Source: Sthenelais limicola (lineage: Eukaryota; Annelida; Polychaeta; Phyllodocida; Sigalionidae). Taken from it: a stretch of DNA of 64,000 nt. The stretch spans positions 8,968,406-9,032,405 of the forward strand of contig OW804098.1 of NCBI GenBank assembly GCA_942159475.1, in the 5' to 3' direction. Positions within the stretch are counted from its first letter, which is position 1. Each line of letters starts with the position of its first letter. Below the pieces are notes generated by a model. That model was not told the DNA's origin. It was given only the letters and a program-made list of their open reading frames with translations, and did not search any database. A program made the position numbers and the translations under genes. Shown here one piece after another: positions 42,945 to 54,863 of the stretch.

Positions 42945-43377
42945 TAAAACAATAAAAACCTCTTTCAAATATTAGCCGGGTCTGTCTGTTGTTTCTATGT
43001 CAATAAGGATTAATGTCAAGAAGTCAATTTCCCTTTGAAATATTAATTTAATTTACGATGGGTATGGCATGGTGTATGCTTAATTGTTATTGAGTCATAT
43101 ACATAGTTTTACTCTCTAGTACTCTTGAAACTGAAAATGCATGCAACACGAAAATAATACAAGCCTATCTCGAATAGAAGCTCAAGGAGGGCCAAAAGGG
43201 ACCTTGAAAGAATTAAAAGCCCGGGCTTATGAAGGGGCCAGTACGGTAGGCAGCAAGCTACACCCCAGCAGCAGACAGCGTGCAAACACACACTCACAGT
43301 TCCAGCAGACATGTCCTGCAGCAGGGTGGATCGATGCTACGCCTACGTGCTGTATGCCAACACTCCACCAGCTTTAT

Positions 43378-43617
43378 GGGTCAGAATTTCAGAAAATGTA
43401 CAATTCACCTTTGCAAATCTTCTCAAATAACCCACATTTCAGACGAAAATAAAGTTCAAAATAGAGTTCAACCTAACCAAACAGATTGCTAGAATCAATG
43501 CAATGCCGAATATACTCGAATTTATCTAACTTAATATTAACCAAATTGCAGCCTAATTTAGCAGAATTTACTAAACGTGTAGAGCTGCCAATTGTACATT
43601 TTCTGGAAATCTGACCC
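43378..43617 (-). mobile_element. GGGTCAG MITE copy 23 (subfamily B)
   Basis: TIRs clear; flanks TTAT/ATAT. Confidence 0.92.
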
Positions 43618-44131
43618 ATATAGTCTCCCTCAGAGAGCCTTTCCCAAGGTACAATATTGTTATGGCGAGACTTCCCAACATGATTCATCCCTCAATCCCA
43701 TTTGTTTTGAAAGAGACAAACCCGAGGTTCAGCGATTCGACATCATATTAGGGAGGTTCAGCAATTCTAGCATATACGTAAACGTACCCATACCCGTATC
43801 TCTGATATACAAACATACGTGAGAAGGAAGAAAGGGGTTCAGCAAAACATGGCGGGAAAAACATAACATAACTTATCAAGTAAAATGTTTTATCTCACAA
43901 TTTATGTTTTATACATAAAAATACGACCTAAGTCACAAAAAAGATACGGGTACGGTTACGTAATTGAGATACGTTTGCTTGCGGAACCTCCCTATTATTT
44001 CAAACCAACCCAAACTCTTCCGTTTCTTTACTAGACATGAACACATGGGACAAAAAGAATCCGTCCTTATTCGTGGACGAGACGTATCCCACTTGAGATA
44101 ATCATGAAAACAGAAAACAAAAGGGCATAAT

Positions 44132-44610
44132 TTGTGATCCGTTTTGGAAAATGAGTCGTAAGTCACAAAGTATGGATTTTGAGATATCACCATATTTGAA
44201 AAGAGGAGATCAAGCTGATTCCAATGATAGTAAACACTAGGACACCTAATAACTATTTCTATATTCTAAGTTTGATATTTTTATTTCTGAAAAAAGTTTA
44301 CAATGATGCATCATTACCAGTAAAGTAACTAAATATATTTTAGAATTTTGAGAGACTTACCCTTTAGGCAGTAAGTTGAATTAAAATTATGATATTTTCG
44401 AGGCAACTCGAGGGGTTGCAGGGAATACAAAGGCCTTCAAAATGCAAGGATATATTTAATACAATGTCCCGAAATTTGTTACATGGTTTCATATGACTAT
44501 GTGTGCTAAACCCTCTAAAACTCAGAACATTTCAATAAAGAGATCTTGTGGAAAAAACACTTTGAAAAATATCAATTTTGCGACTTGTCACTCATTTTCC
44601 TGAAACACAT
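44132..44610. mobile_element. GAGTCATAAG-family TIR element
   Basis: Both ends present (GGAAAATGAGTCGTAAGTCA and CTCATTTTCCTGAAACACAT). Ends 30 bp from the BCKDK exon 3 donor. Confidence 0.83.
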
Positions 44611-44639
44611 CAAGGTTTAAATTAATGTGAATTACTTAC

Positions 44640-44750
44640 CACAGAGAGGATGGTAGGGTTGCATCCCACGATGAAGGGTAGACTGCGGAATCCAGCAATA
44701 CGATGTGCTACACGGACTGGCAGCTCTTTGTGAAGGTACTGGGCACTCCT
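44640..44750 (-). CDS. BCKDK: BCKDK exon 3
   Basis: 37 codons, [20 protein letters not shown] then [17 protein letters not shown], matching the ELPVRIAHRIxGFRxLPFIxGCNPTIL block of the N-terminal helical domain. Acceptor ttgcag, donor GTG|gtaagt. A GAGTCATAAG element ends ~30 bp from the donor. Confidence 0.96.
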
Positions 44751-44870
44751 CTGCAACAATGGGGAGAGCACGTTTTAATATAATTATATATAAAACTTTT
44801 ATTCAATAAACATATACATTTCTATTTTAATGCAGTGTATCGAAAAGGGGTGGTCCCTCTCAAAGTATTA

Positions 44871-45072
44871 GACCCTGCCCACACATAGCCGATTAGGCTC
44901 CCGATTACCCCCCGATTTAGGTCTCCTGATGAATCCTAGAATTTAATTAACCATCCTGGTTTATGTTATTTCAATAAGATAAACCATGATTTGAAATGAA
45001 GTCATAGGATTCATCGGAAGACCAAAATCGGGGGGCAATCGGGGGACAAATCGGCTGTGTGTGGGCAGGGTC
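44871..45072. repeat. Foldback element, GACCCTGCCCACAC ends, copy 1
   Basis: GACCCTGCCCACACATAGCC mirrored at the right end; the centre pairs GGTTTATGTTATTT with its complement. Second copy at 51100. Confidence 0.87.
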
Positions 45073-45074
45073 TT

Positions 45075-45235
45075 ACATACACAAAACGTCATCTTCGATT
45101 TTTTTTCCCCATTTTATTTTTCTTTGTTCAATATTTCGCCCGAGGTGTGTGTGTGGGAGGGGGGGGGGGGCGGCTTCGTCAAGGACAGTAAGATAATATA
45201 TAATTTACATTTATTACCCAAAGGCGTTAATATCA
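45075..45235 (-). mobile_element. Penelope-like fragment, degenerate hammerhead-like motif
   Basis: Same family as 41915-42055. The core CUGACGA is changed to UUGACGA and stem II is expanded by a G-run, so any ribozyme is probably dead. Confidence 0.4.
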
Positions 45236-45717
45236 ACGGTGAACCATATTTAATGGTACTTTTTCTTAAACTGATAGAATGACGAAAAGAATTGTTTTGA
45301 TCAGTGCTAGTTTTTTTGTTCCTGTTCGTTATCAAATTCTTTCAATGACAGAAGCTTATTTTACATTACATGAACATCGCACACTAATGTGAAACAAAAA
45401 TATATCAGTATATTATGTTATATCATGTTCTTATTTGGGATAGAAACATTTTCCTTAAAAAAATGTAATGGGAAAAACGACCCTTGTTAAGAATGTTATT
45501 AAAGTCAAATCGAAATATATGTAATTTCAACTTTGTGATATTCCCTAGTAGCTGACAAACGGGGGGGGGGGGGGGGGGGGAGGGTAGAGAAAAACTTTCA
45601 TGAACAAACAGATTTTGGATTTTCATGGGGGTCGTTCCAACGTTTGCTCTGCCATAATAGGACTTTCTTCCCCATAGATCACGTGATCTGGTTAAATTGT
45701 ATACCTCACACTGGTCT

Positions 45718-45815
45718 TAATGGAATTATAATGGCACTTTGCGGTTTGAGGCGAGACGCTTTCCCTTCGTTTGAAGGGACTCTCTCATGTTTGGGCCTAG
45801 ACTGCCTCAGCTCAT
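45718..45815 (-). repeat. Partial copy of the 25310 dispersed repeat
   Basis: Shares GGCACTTTGCGGTTTGAGGC and GTTTGAAGGGACTCTC with the 41155 copy. Confidence 0.75.
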
Positions 45816-46321
45816 TACATAAAATGACATTTGACACCCAGGAAGCCACTAGACTACGTTGAACATTCGACTGTGACATTGCAGACGAAGGACGAATCTC
45901 TCAATATAAAGTTCTAGATATATGCATCGCGCCAAAATCTCTTGAGTTAGTAAGAGTTACATTAGCCACTTGAATAGTATCATCAAACCCTAAGTCCAAT
46001 CTAGGAGGTAAAGAAGATGTGAAAAACATTTGATTCCATGAACCCAATAAAACCAAGACACATTATTCCAGTGATAATTACAATTACAATATACGTAATT
46101 AAAACACAGTAAACACTAATGCTTTAAATACGGTACCACATGAATTTATTTACATTGTTAAATTTAAACTATATATAGTACTAAATCCATGATACAATGT
46201 CAGATAGCAATATATGTGTGTTATTTAATGGCAACTGAATCCATAAATCATAGGTTAGGTTCTACACTGATGTCTTTCCATGATATATTGAGTCATGCAG
46301 GTCTGCACATAATTTTATATA

Positions 46322-46465
46322 CAGTGGAACCTATCTATTAAGACCACCCTTGGGACTCACTTGGTCTCATACCGATAATAAGAAGGAATAATCGGGACTG
46401 GGAAAACTGGTCTTAATAGAGAGGTGGTCTCTATAATGAGGTGGTCTTTATGTGAGGTTCCACTC
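46322..46465. mobile_element. Pogo-like CAGTGGAACC MITE
   Basis: CAGTGGAACCTATCTATTAA and GAGGTTCCACTC, flanked by TA. 144 bp. Confidence 0.87.
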
Positions 46466-46489
46466 TATTTTATATTAACCCTATAGTAA

Positions 46490-46564
46490 CGGTACATGTT
46501 GGAAGACCTGGAAACCCCTTTCAGAATCATGTAACGATTTTGAGCAGCCTCAAATAAAGAATTC
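46490..46564 (+). mobile_element. Probable LINE 3'-end fragment seeding a microsatellite
   Basis: GCAGCCTCAAATAAAGAATT directly followed by (ATTC)n, like a LINE 3' end with short-repeat tail. Confidence 0.4.
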
Positions 46565-46942
46565 ATTCATTCATTCACTCACCCAATTATTCACTCATTC
46601 ATTCACTCACTCATTCACTCATTCATTCATTCACTCACTCATTCACTCATTCATTCATTCATTCACTCATTCATTCATTCTTTCAATCATCCACTCATTC
46701 ATTCATTCATTCACTCATTCATTCACTCACTCATTCATTCACTCATTCATTCACTCACTCACTCATTCATTCATTCACTCACTCACGCTTTCATTCACTC
46801 ACTCACCCATTCATTCACTCACTCATTCATTCACTCACTCACTCACTCACTCACTCACTCATTCATTCACCCATTCATTCACTCACTCACTCACTCATTC
46901 ATTCACCCATTCATTCATTCACTCACTCACTCATTCATTCAT
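46560..46942. repeat. (ATTC/ACTC)n tetranucleotide array, ~380 bp
   Basis: Alternating ATTC and ACTC units with few interruptions (TTTC, CCAT). Confidence 0.97.
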
Positions 46943-47540
46943 GCGATATTCATCAACACCCCTTCATGTGAGTTCAAGCTTGTTCTGACGTGGCAGGAGG
47001 TGTGGTAATGTGTATAACATACTGGTCAATGTCAAGGCTTTACGTCCAGCAAGTGGCAGGTCAAGCCTTCAAAAACAGCAACCACGAGCACTGAGGAAGG
47101 CAACGAGCCAGTACTACAGTAGTAGTCCAAGATTGGTCAAGTCGGGCCTAAGTGGGGCTTGTTGTTATTGAGTCAGATGTATTGATCTTTAACAGAGTAA
47201 CCAATCACAAGTTATATTACACACTATGGCACGTGTCATCATGACGTCATGGACTTGCAATCAACACAGATGTTGAGTAAGAACCAATAAAGTACGGGAA
47301 CGCCCCTCAGGGCAATATCAAAAAGTGATACATAATAACATGTAGTGATTTTCCCTCAAGTAGGTGAATATCTGTGCACTTAAAACGGATGCACATCTTC
47401 AGTACATTGTACTAAACACACCTTTAATCATGTGTGGGGGAAAGAGTAATGTTATGATCAGAATGTGGCGGATTTGCTATGGTGTAAGTATTACGATCAT
47501 CGACTTTATTTTCGCACCCTTCTGTGTCTAATGGAATCTA

Positions 47541-47680
47541 TTGGAGTCTATTAAAGTGTTTTATATACAAGTAGCAGACTATACTACTTATATATAAAAG
47601 AACAATATTGCCCCATGTCGATTATGGGGATATATTCTACTCTTCAGCTTCACAAGCCTACCTTAATAGACTCCAATGCT
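47541..47680. repeat. Small foldback
   Basis: ATTGGAGTCTATTAAAG at the left, CTTAATAGACTCCAAT at the right. Confidence 0.65.
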
Positions 47681-48027
47681 TGCAAAATTCGCTTAGAGGA
47701 TCTAAGCCCCATTCTGTATACTACTTATCTGAATAAAAATTCTTATAGAATCATTAAGAAAGGGATGGAGCTTATATCCTTTCTCTAAGGATGGAGGGAG
47801 TAAACAAGAGCAGGAACTCCATGACCATAGACTAGCAATGTAGATGACACTAATTTATAATATACCAGCTTATTATATTCAGAGGATTATATTCATTCAA
47901 CCAATGAGAATAAATCAGGATGCTCGTTGATTCAACTGACTCATACTGAACTCTGATCCAATGTTGGTCAGAGACCTATGATAATGTCCTGACTCATGGT
48001 CAGATCTCACTGACATAAACTACTCTT

Positions 48028-48267
48028 GGGTCAGTTTTTCAGAAAATGTACAATTCCCCTTCACCAATCCTCTCAAATAACCCACATTTAAGACAGAAAT
48101 GAGCTTCAAAATGCAGTTTAACATAAGTTAACAGAACTGATACTTTAAATCAATGTTATACCAAATATACTTAGATATACCCGGTATTCATCATTTTTCA
48201 GCCTAATTTAGCAGAATTGGCTAAATGTGCACAGCTGCGAATTGTACATTTTCTGAAAATCTGACCC
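48028..48267 (-). mobile_element. GGGTCAG MITE copy 24 (subfamily A)
   Basis: TCTT on both sides. Confidence 0.93.
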
Positions 48268-48569
48268 TCTTATAGAAAAGAGGAAAGGTTGAGGTAGTCT
48301 TGCTGCTATTGCACCCAGTCATGTAGTCTTTCCTCCAGAGATAAAAGGGCTTCAGTTGATGGTTGAACACATCACATCTAGTACCACAACTTCCAATCAA
48401 CAATTGATCCCCACTCAGACAGACATTTGTCAGAGGTGGACAAGAAATGCTCTACATGTATGATGGGCAATTGAGACTTAGATTATTTAACAATATTGAA
48501 TAATATCCAGTGTTTACATTATGCTAAATCAAGATGGGAATATACATATTGCCCTAAGTCGATGGAATA

Positions 48570-48913
48570 GGGGATTTGCATGTCTCACTGTGCATGTCTA
48601 TGACAGTGCATGCTGGGACAGATTCAGTTCAAATCTGATATACAAATATTTAGCAAGAATTTTATGGAAAATTGCAAGAAAATTTTCAACAATATTATAG
48701 CTTGTGTAAATGATTTATAGAAACCAAATGCATGATGGGAAAGATGAGGTTGTGTGTTATAGAAACATCTAAAACACATGGATATTGATATTTGGACCAC
48801 TGATGAATATTCAAAGCTAAAGATAATAATGTTTTCTATAGATTTTATATTGTACCATTACTCCCATAATTCCATGCGAATCAAGATTCAAAATGGCGGC
48901 TATGCAACTCCCC
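48570..48913 (-). mobile_element. GGGGAGTTGCAT element copy 5
   Basis: Reverse orientation, flanked by TA, with AAAATGGCGGC by the end. Confidence 0.87.
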
Positions 48914-49296
48914 TATAGAATGTTGACATATCATGCATGTGTTGATGTGGGATTGTATAGATCTACACACTCTAGTATCATATACATAACCTTTACTTGT
49001 GGCTTTTTCACCTAAATATAACCTTTATGTTGGACGTTCACACGCAATGGTACAACAATTGGTCCATGTTACAGTTAAAAAGCACCATATTCCTGACCAA
49101 CTCTCCTTCCAGTATGGCAATGCTTTAAAATCCACCCAAATATTACCACCATTAATGGTGAGATTTACTATAGCGATCACTTCATAAATTACGGCAATGA
49201 ATTTGGATTCATGCCAAAAAGCCTGTGTGATATATCAGTGAGTTAAACAAAAGGTTACACAATAAATAGCAGCTTGCAAACAATGAACCATCATAT

Positions 49297-49531
49297 GGGT
49301 CAGATTTTCAGAAAATGTACAATTGACAGCTCTACCCGTTTAGGAACTTCTGCTAAATTAGACAGAAAAATGATGAATATCGGGTATATCTGAGTACATT
49401 TGGTATCGCATTGATTTAAAGTATCAGTTCTGTTATGTTAAACTGCATTTTGAAGCTCACTTTTGTCTTAAATGTGGATTATTTGAGAGGATTGGTGAAG
49501 GTGAATTGTACATTTTCTGAAAATCTGAACC
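49297..49531 (+). mobile_element. GGGTCAG MITE copy 25 (subfamily A)
   Basis: ATAT on both sides. Confidence 0.93.
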
Positions 49532-49796
49532 ATATCCCGCACCTGACGTTCAGTCTCCGCGCCCAAACGTTATCCCATGCACATGTAATACGAGTATTGC
49601 AAACATTAACTACCGTATCTGTACGTACATTTACATTACACCACATACATCCAACTCACTCCCAAATTATAAGTATACAATATCCCAAGTACAATTTGAA
49701 AGGATATCGATTTCTTAATGGATATTGAGCGAGAACAGCATCAGGTTCAAGGAAGATATGACATGATACGGTCTTTCTCATTTCAAGATATTATAT

Positions 49797-50031
49797 GGGT
49801 CAGATTTTCAGAAAATGTACAACTGGCAGCTCTACACATTTAGTAAATTCTGCTAAATAAGGCTGCAATTTGGTCAATACTTGGTAAATTCGAGTATATT
49901 CGGCATTGCATTGATTCTAGCAATCTGGTTGGTTAGGTTGAACTGTATTTTGAACTTTATTTTCGCCTGAAATTTGGGTTATTTGAGAGGATTGGTGACG
50001 GTGAATTGTACATTTTCTGAAAATCTGACCC
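49797..50031 (+). mobile_element. GGGTCAG MITE copy 26 (subfamily B)
   Basis: ATAT on both sides; near-consensus. Confidence 0.95.
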
Positions 50032-50212
50032 ATATAAAGAAAATAGCATCTGACTTCACCAGGTTGTCTCCTGGGGGATGTTTAGCTGTGGATTATAGCT
50101 AAGCTCTGATGTAGAGTATTATGGGATGGTCATATTGCACTGATGTCCTCATATCTCAACAACACACAAACCAGCCAACGATATTATACCTTGAGCAACA
50201 TCCGACGTATCC

Positions 50213-50426
50213 GGGTCAAGTCTCCAGAAAATGTACAATCGGCCTTCACCAATACCCAAATTGAAGACGAAAATCAGGTTCAAAATACAGTTCAATGCAA
50301 CCAGACAGATTTATTGAATGAATACAATATAGAATACACTCAGTATTTATCATTTTTCACTCTAATTTAGCAGAAATCCAGAGATGTGTAGAACTGTAGA
50401 TTGTGCCCTTTCTGAAAATCTGACCC
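50213..50426 (-). mobile_element. GGGTCAG MITE copy 27 (subfamily C, deleted)
   Basis: ~20 bp shorter; flanks ATCC/ATCT. Confidence 0.87.
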
Positions 50427-50840
50427 ATCTACCAATCCCACTTTCCTTCTCAATCTCAATGTCACATTAATGTCAAATTAACCACCGATTAATGTGTTAA
50501 AGATTAAACGCTAACAAAGGCAGATAAATGAGGTGTGGTTCGCTCTATACTTATTCAGCACATTTGACAAAGCAAGACTCGGACTTAGATCATCTAATAG
50601 GTCTAAGCAAATTGGGAAAATTTCTGGGAAGGGCTTCAAAATGACTCGACAGTCGTTTTTATAATAATGATATAATCATTGTTGTTAAGTTTTCCTAGAA
50701 ATCCGGTTGACTTGTTTATCAACACACGTAAGGTTGCTGTCCTGAAACTGGAGCACCCTCACCAGCTGTTTGTGACGTCAGCTGAAAAGGGTCTATAGCT
50801 TCATCCCCCCATGGTGTGGGTGTTGGTGGCGAGCCAAAGG

Positions 50841-50888
50841 TAAAGCTATGTTGGGGCTGAGAAGTAAAGCTATGTTGGGGCTGAGAAG
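50841..50888. repeat. 24-bp tandem duplication
   Basis: TAAAGCTATGTTGGGGCTGA plus GAAG, twice. Confidence 0.85.
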
Positions 50889-51099
50889 AGAATAAGTCAA
50901 TCGTGGCCTAGAATCAATGCAGGTCATAGAAACCTCCAAGTTATATCGACAAAACGAGCCATAACGAAGGAAAAATTAATATATTTCCTATATTAAAAGT
51001 GATGTTTTTTTCCTGAATAATTAACGTTCAGTAATGCCACACTGCATGTATTATTATAATATATTATTGGTAGTTTTGTAGGTCAGTTTCGCCTGGTCA

Positions 51100-51310
51100 G
51101 ACCCTGCCCACACATAGCCGATTTGCCTCCCGATTGCCTCCCGATTTGGGTCTCCTGGTGAATCCTATGATCTCATTTTAAATCCTGGTTTATGTTTTTG
51201 AAATAACATAAACCAGGATTGGAAATGAAATCGTAGGATTCATCGGAAGACCCAAATCGGGAGGCAATCGGGGGGGGGGGGGGGGAATCGGCTATGTGTG
51301 GGCAGGGTCT
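51100..51310. repeat. Foldback element, GACCCTGCCCACAC ends, copy 2
   Basis: Same as 44871-45072 with a G-run (~15) near the right end. Confidence 0.87.
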
Positions 51311-51687
51311 TAGTCTCCGGGTCAGTCCCCCCAGGATCATTATTATTTATAGTGCATAGCCTCAGAGGTCACACCTTTCTCAGCCCTGGCATTTTGAGCC
51401 TTTGTCTGTCGTCCACCTTGTATTGTATTACATTGTATTTGATATTATTCTATTACATCAACAAACGATTTGTAGTTACAATATTTTCACTAACGCTTAA
51501 CGAGGGCCATTTAAACAACCAACTCAGCAGCCGGGGAAAACACACCATGAAATATTTAATCAACATCTCTAAGAAAAAAAAAAAAATCATCAATGGTGCC
51601 AATGGCCCTGAATGTCCCTGGCAAGGCTGCATGGTAGTATGGCATCAGAACATTTACTGCGGTCTTGCCAAAACCCACGATTCCTGT

Positions 51688-52112
51688 CTCTCTTTCCTTC
51701 CCTCTCCTCTCCCTCTCTCCTTTCTCTCTCATCTTTCTTCCATGTCTGTGTAGGTCTCTCTCTCCTCTCCCTCTCTCCTCTCCCCCTCTCCTTTTTTCTC
51801 GGAGCGGAGGACGGAAGAGGAAGAGGAGGAGGAGGGAGGGGAGGAGGAGGAGGAGGAGGAGGAGGAGGAGGAGGAAGAAGAGGAGGAGGATGATGGGGGG
51901 AGGACGAGGATGAAGATGAAGGCGGCTGAAGGAGGAAGAGGGGGAGGGGGAAGAGGGGGAGGAGGAGGAGGAGGAGGAGGAGGAGGAGGAGGAGGATGGG
52001 GAGGGGGGAGAGGAGGAGGAGGAGGAGGAGGAGGATGGAAGAGGAGGAGGAAGAGGAGGAGAATGGGGGGGGGGGGGGAGGATGAAGGGGGTTGAAGGAG
52101 GAAGAGGAGGAG
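51688..52112. repeat. Polypyrimidine tract followed by ~310-bp polypurine (GGA)n tract
   Basis: 51688-51797 is nearly all C/T (interrupted near 51750) and 51803-52110 nearly all G/A with GGA repeats. Gly/Arg-rich ORFs across it are low-complexity artefacts. Confidence 0.95.
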
Positions 52113-52721
52113 GTGTATTCGACTATGATTAAGATGTCATATTAAAGAAATAAAGGATTTTGCAAAAATAGAAAAAAAATATTCCTGTTTTATCCAGAAG
52201 AGACACTGGTCAGTACTATAGGAAACTCTGAACTCGCCTGGCAACCAACGTGGCCAGCGACTATATTCAAAAACGTGCGCCCTAAACCCTTTTTAATCAT
52301 TACTTTTCTTTTAGAATTTGATGCTTCAAAGCCATATAATTATACATGACCCTTGTAAAGTGGTTCAAATATAGCTAGCCTAGTGGTCGAGTGACCCGAG
52401 GAATTGGCTAATAGACTTGGCCTATTTCAAAGAACTCATCGATTCGGGGTAGAATGAGGTGAACCAGTCCTTTCATCTTCGAACAGATTATTCTTGAGGT
52501 AGACAACTAAGGCTGTGAGGACAAAGAAATGGGGATTAACTTATCTGCTGTTATATATAATATATTGGATCGCAGATTGGCTTGGGTTCAGGTCAACAGG
52601 TGATATTGTTTATGATTTGTTTTCATTTTTTCCTGGGCCAAAGGATGATTGCATCAGATAACATCAAGATTATGCTCAGGTTTAACGTGGGATTTATATT
52701 TATCCTTGGTAAATGAAATGA

Positions 52722-52832
52722 TCTGCGGGTTTGGTTATCAACGTGGATGCATTCTTGGGGTTGTTATCAACGTGGATGCATTCTTGGGGTTGTTATCAAC
52801 GTGGATGCATTCTTCATGCCCCCCTGCATCGT
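52722..52832. repeat. ~30-bp tandem repeat, 3 copies
   Basis: Core TTATCAACGTGGATGCATTC three times. Confidence 0.93.
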
Positions 52833-53008
52833 GACTGATAACAAATCAAACAATGCTGCTTGACAATATCTGATAACATTAATTTCCTTTACATGATTGC
52901 ATTACGTAATGCGATACTATTTTCATTGTCTTCCTTCTGGTGCTATTTATGCTGTTAGATAGATAAAAGAGAAACGCTATATGACAGCATAATGATGGCA
53001 AAATATGT

Positions 53009-53236
53009 GGGTCTGAAAAATGTACAATTCGCCTTCACCAATCCTCTCAAATAACCCACATTTAAGACAGAAATAAGCTTCAAAATGCAGTTTAACATAA
53101 CAGAACTGATAATTTAAATCAATGCGATACCAATTATACTTAGATATACCCACAATTTATCTTATTTTTAGCAGAATTTAGCAGAAATTACTAAATATGT
53201 AGAGCTGCCAATTGTACATTTCCGAAAATCTGACCC
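53009..53236 (-). mobile_element. GGGTCAG MITE copy 28 (subfamily A)
   Basis: Deletion inside the left TIR; flanks ATGT/ATAT. Confidence 0.9.
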
Positions 53237-53761
53237 ATATTTGTTTAGATATTGTAATGATTACTGCTCAATCTTATTTAAAATAATTGTTTTACAAACC
53301 CGTGTAAAAATCTAAAAGGTGCTTTCGCTAGGTACAGGTACATGTATTTAAAGTCATGGTGTTTCTTTTTGAAAAATAAGACACTGGAATGGAACAAGCT
53401 AGTCACACTCCCCAAAACGTGAGCGACTGCGTGTCCATCATGGATTTCTACTGCAGTGGAACCATATAATAGATGTTCATGAATAATTGGTAGAATCTAC
53501 TAAACCTTAAGTTCGGTGAAGTAGATTAGTGATTATTATTCTTTCATTCTATACATTTTCAAACTACATAATTATATATGGACAATTTTCCATAAACATT
53601 TGAATTTGTTCATGTAAGCGCAAAAGCTTTCTTTATCATGTGCTTTGCCTTAATACATTTAATATCTGCGGCCCATTTCCACTGTTTTTGTTTAATCTTA
53701 CTCAACAAAAGCCGTCAGGACTTAAAAGTTCGAAGTACAAAAGTCTGATCAATATCAAATA

Positions 53762-53894
53762 CAGTCAGGTCCAGACGGCCACATTCCTCGATTCCACATC
53801 CAGCGATAAGCTTAACCACAAGGCTAAGACTAAGGCTAAAGTGTTAATGACCCCTAAAACTTAGGGCTCCAAAACTGCCTTCTGAACCTGACTG
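53762..53894 (+). mobile_element. CAGTCAGGT short TIR element copy 2
   Basis: Nearly identical to 42811-42944, so recently mobile. Confidence 0.75.
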
Positions 53895-54046
53895 AATAGT
53901 TTATATGTAGCTATCGCCAGTCACTCTGTGTATTCATAGACATCCTAGGTTCAATCATACATGGTTACAGTGACTGACAGACATGGTTCAGTGGTAGGCT
54001 ACATCAAGTGTACCCAGGCTTGACCAGTCATACAATACATGTATGT

Positions 54047-54281
54047 GGGTCAGATGTTCAGAAAATGTACAATTGGCAGCTGTACACATTTGGTAAATTC
54101 TGCAAAATTAGGCTGCACTTTGGTCAATACTAGGTGAATTCGAGTATATTCGGCATTACATTGATTCTACCAATCTGTTTGGTTAGGTTGAACTGTATTT
54201 TGAACTTTATTTTTGTCTGAAATTTGGGTTATTTGAGAGGACTGGTGAAGGTGAATTGTACATTTTCTGAAAACTTGACCC
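54047..54281 (+). mobile_element. GGGTCAG MITE copy 29 (subfamily B)
   Basis: ATGT on both sides. Confidence 0.94.
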
Positions 54282-54628
54282 ATGTACATTTAAAGCAAAG
54301 CCGGATACCAGCTATGGATCTGTATATTATAGGAGAAAATGTACATCTAGCACTTGTGCCAGTGTGAGCCAAGTGTGTGCTTGAGTTAATAATAATAAAT
54401 TGTTACCCTTTTTCAGGTTGTTATTTTCGTGAGCTAGAAAAATGGGCGTCGGGGTTATTTCTGCAATATTTTAATTTCAATATGACAAAGTGTGATGAGG
54501 ACGTCATCAAAGCTGGGAGAATAACTGACAGATGGTTTGCTGTTGCTTACACTGTCAATCGTAAAATGCGCGAAGGAGATGGATTTATTTAAACAAGGCC
54601 TAATGTATGGTGAACATGAGGTATATAT

Positions 54629-54863
54629 GGGTCAGATTTTCAGAAAATGTACCTTCACCAATCCTCTCAAATAACCCACATTTAAGACAGAAATGAGCTT
54701 CAAAATGCTGTTTAACATAACAGAACTGATACTTTAAATCAATGCAATATCAAATGTACTCAGAATCAGATATACCCAAAATGTATCATTTATTTGGCAG
54801 AATTTAGCAGAAATGACTAAATATGTAGAGCTGCCAATTGTACATTTTCTGAAAATCTGACCC
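54629..54863 (-). mobile_element. GGGTCAG MITE copy 30 (subfamily A)
   Basis: ATAT on both sides; small deletion after the left TIR. Confidence 0.93.

Larger units (their letters stand above)
36816..44639 (-). other. BCKDK intron 3
   Basis: Eight MITE copies, one GGGGAGTTGCAT element, an inverted dispersed repeat, Penelope-like fragments with hammerhead-like motifs, a CAGTCAGGT element and a GAGTCATAAG element. 38000-39000 and 39700-40440 show nothing recognisable apart from short simple repeats. Confidence 0.75.

Noticed and set aside
45061..45282. ORF across a G-run and Penelope-like fragment
   Set aside because: Encodes a Gly run from the simple repeat; not a gene.
51612..52095. Gly/Arg-rich ORFs of 60-93 codons
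   Set aside because: Pure (GGA)n low-complexity translation.
54377..54592. 71-codon ORF (FRELEKWASGLFLQYFNFNM)
   Set aside because: No family match, no splice partner, flanked by MITEs; kept only as a mention.
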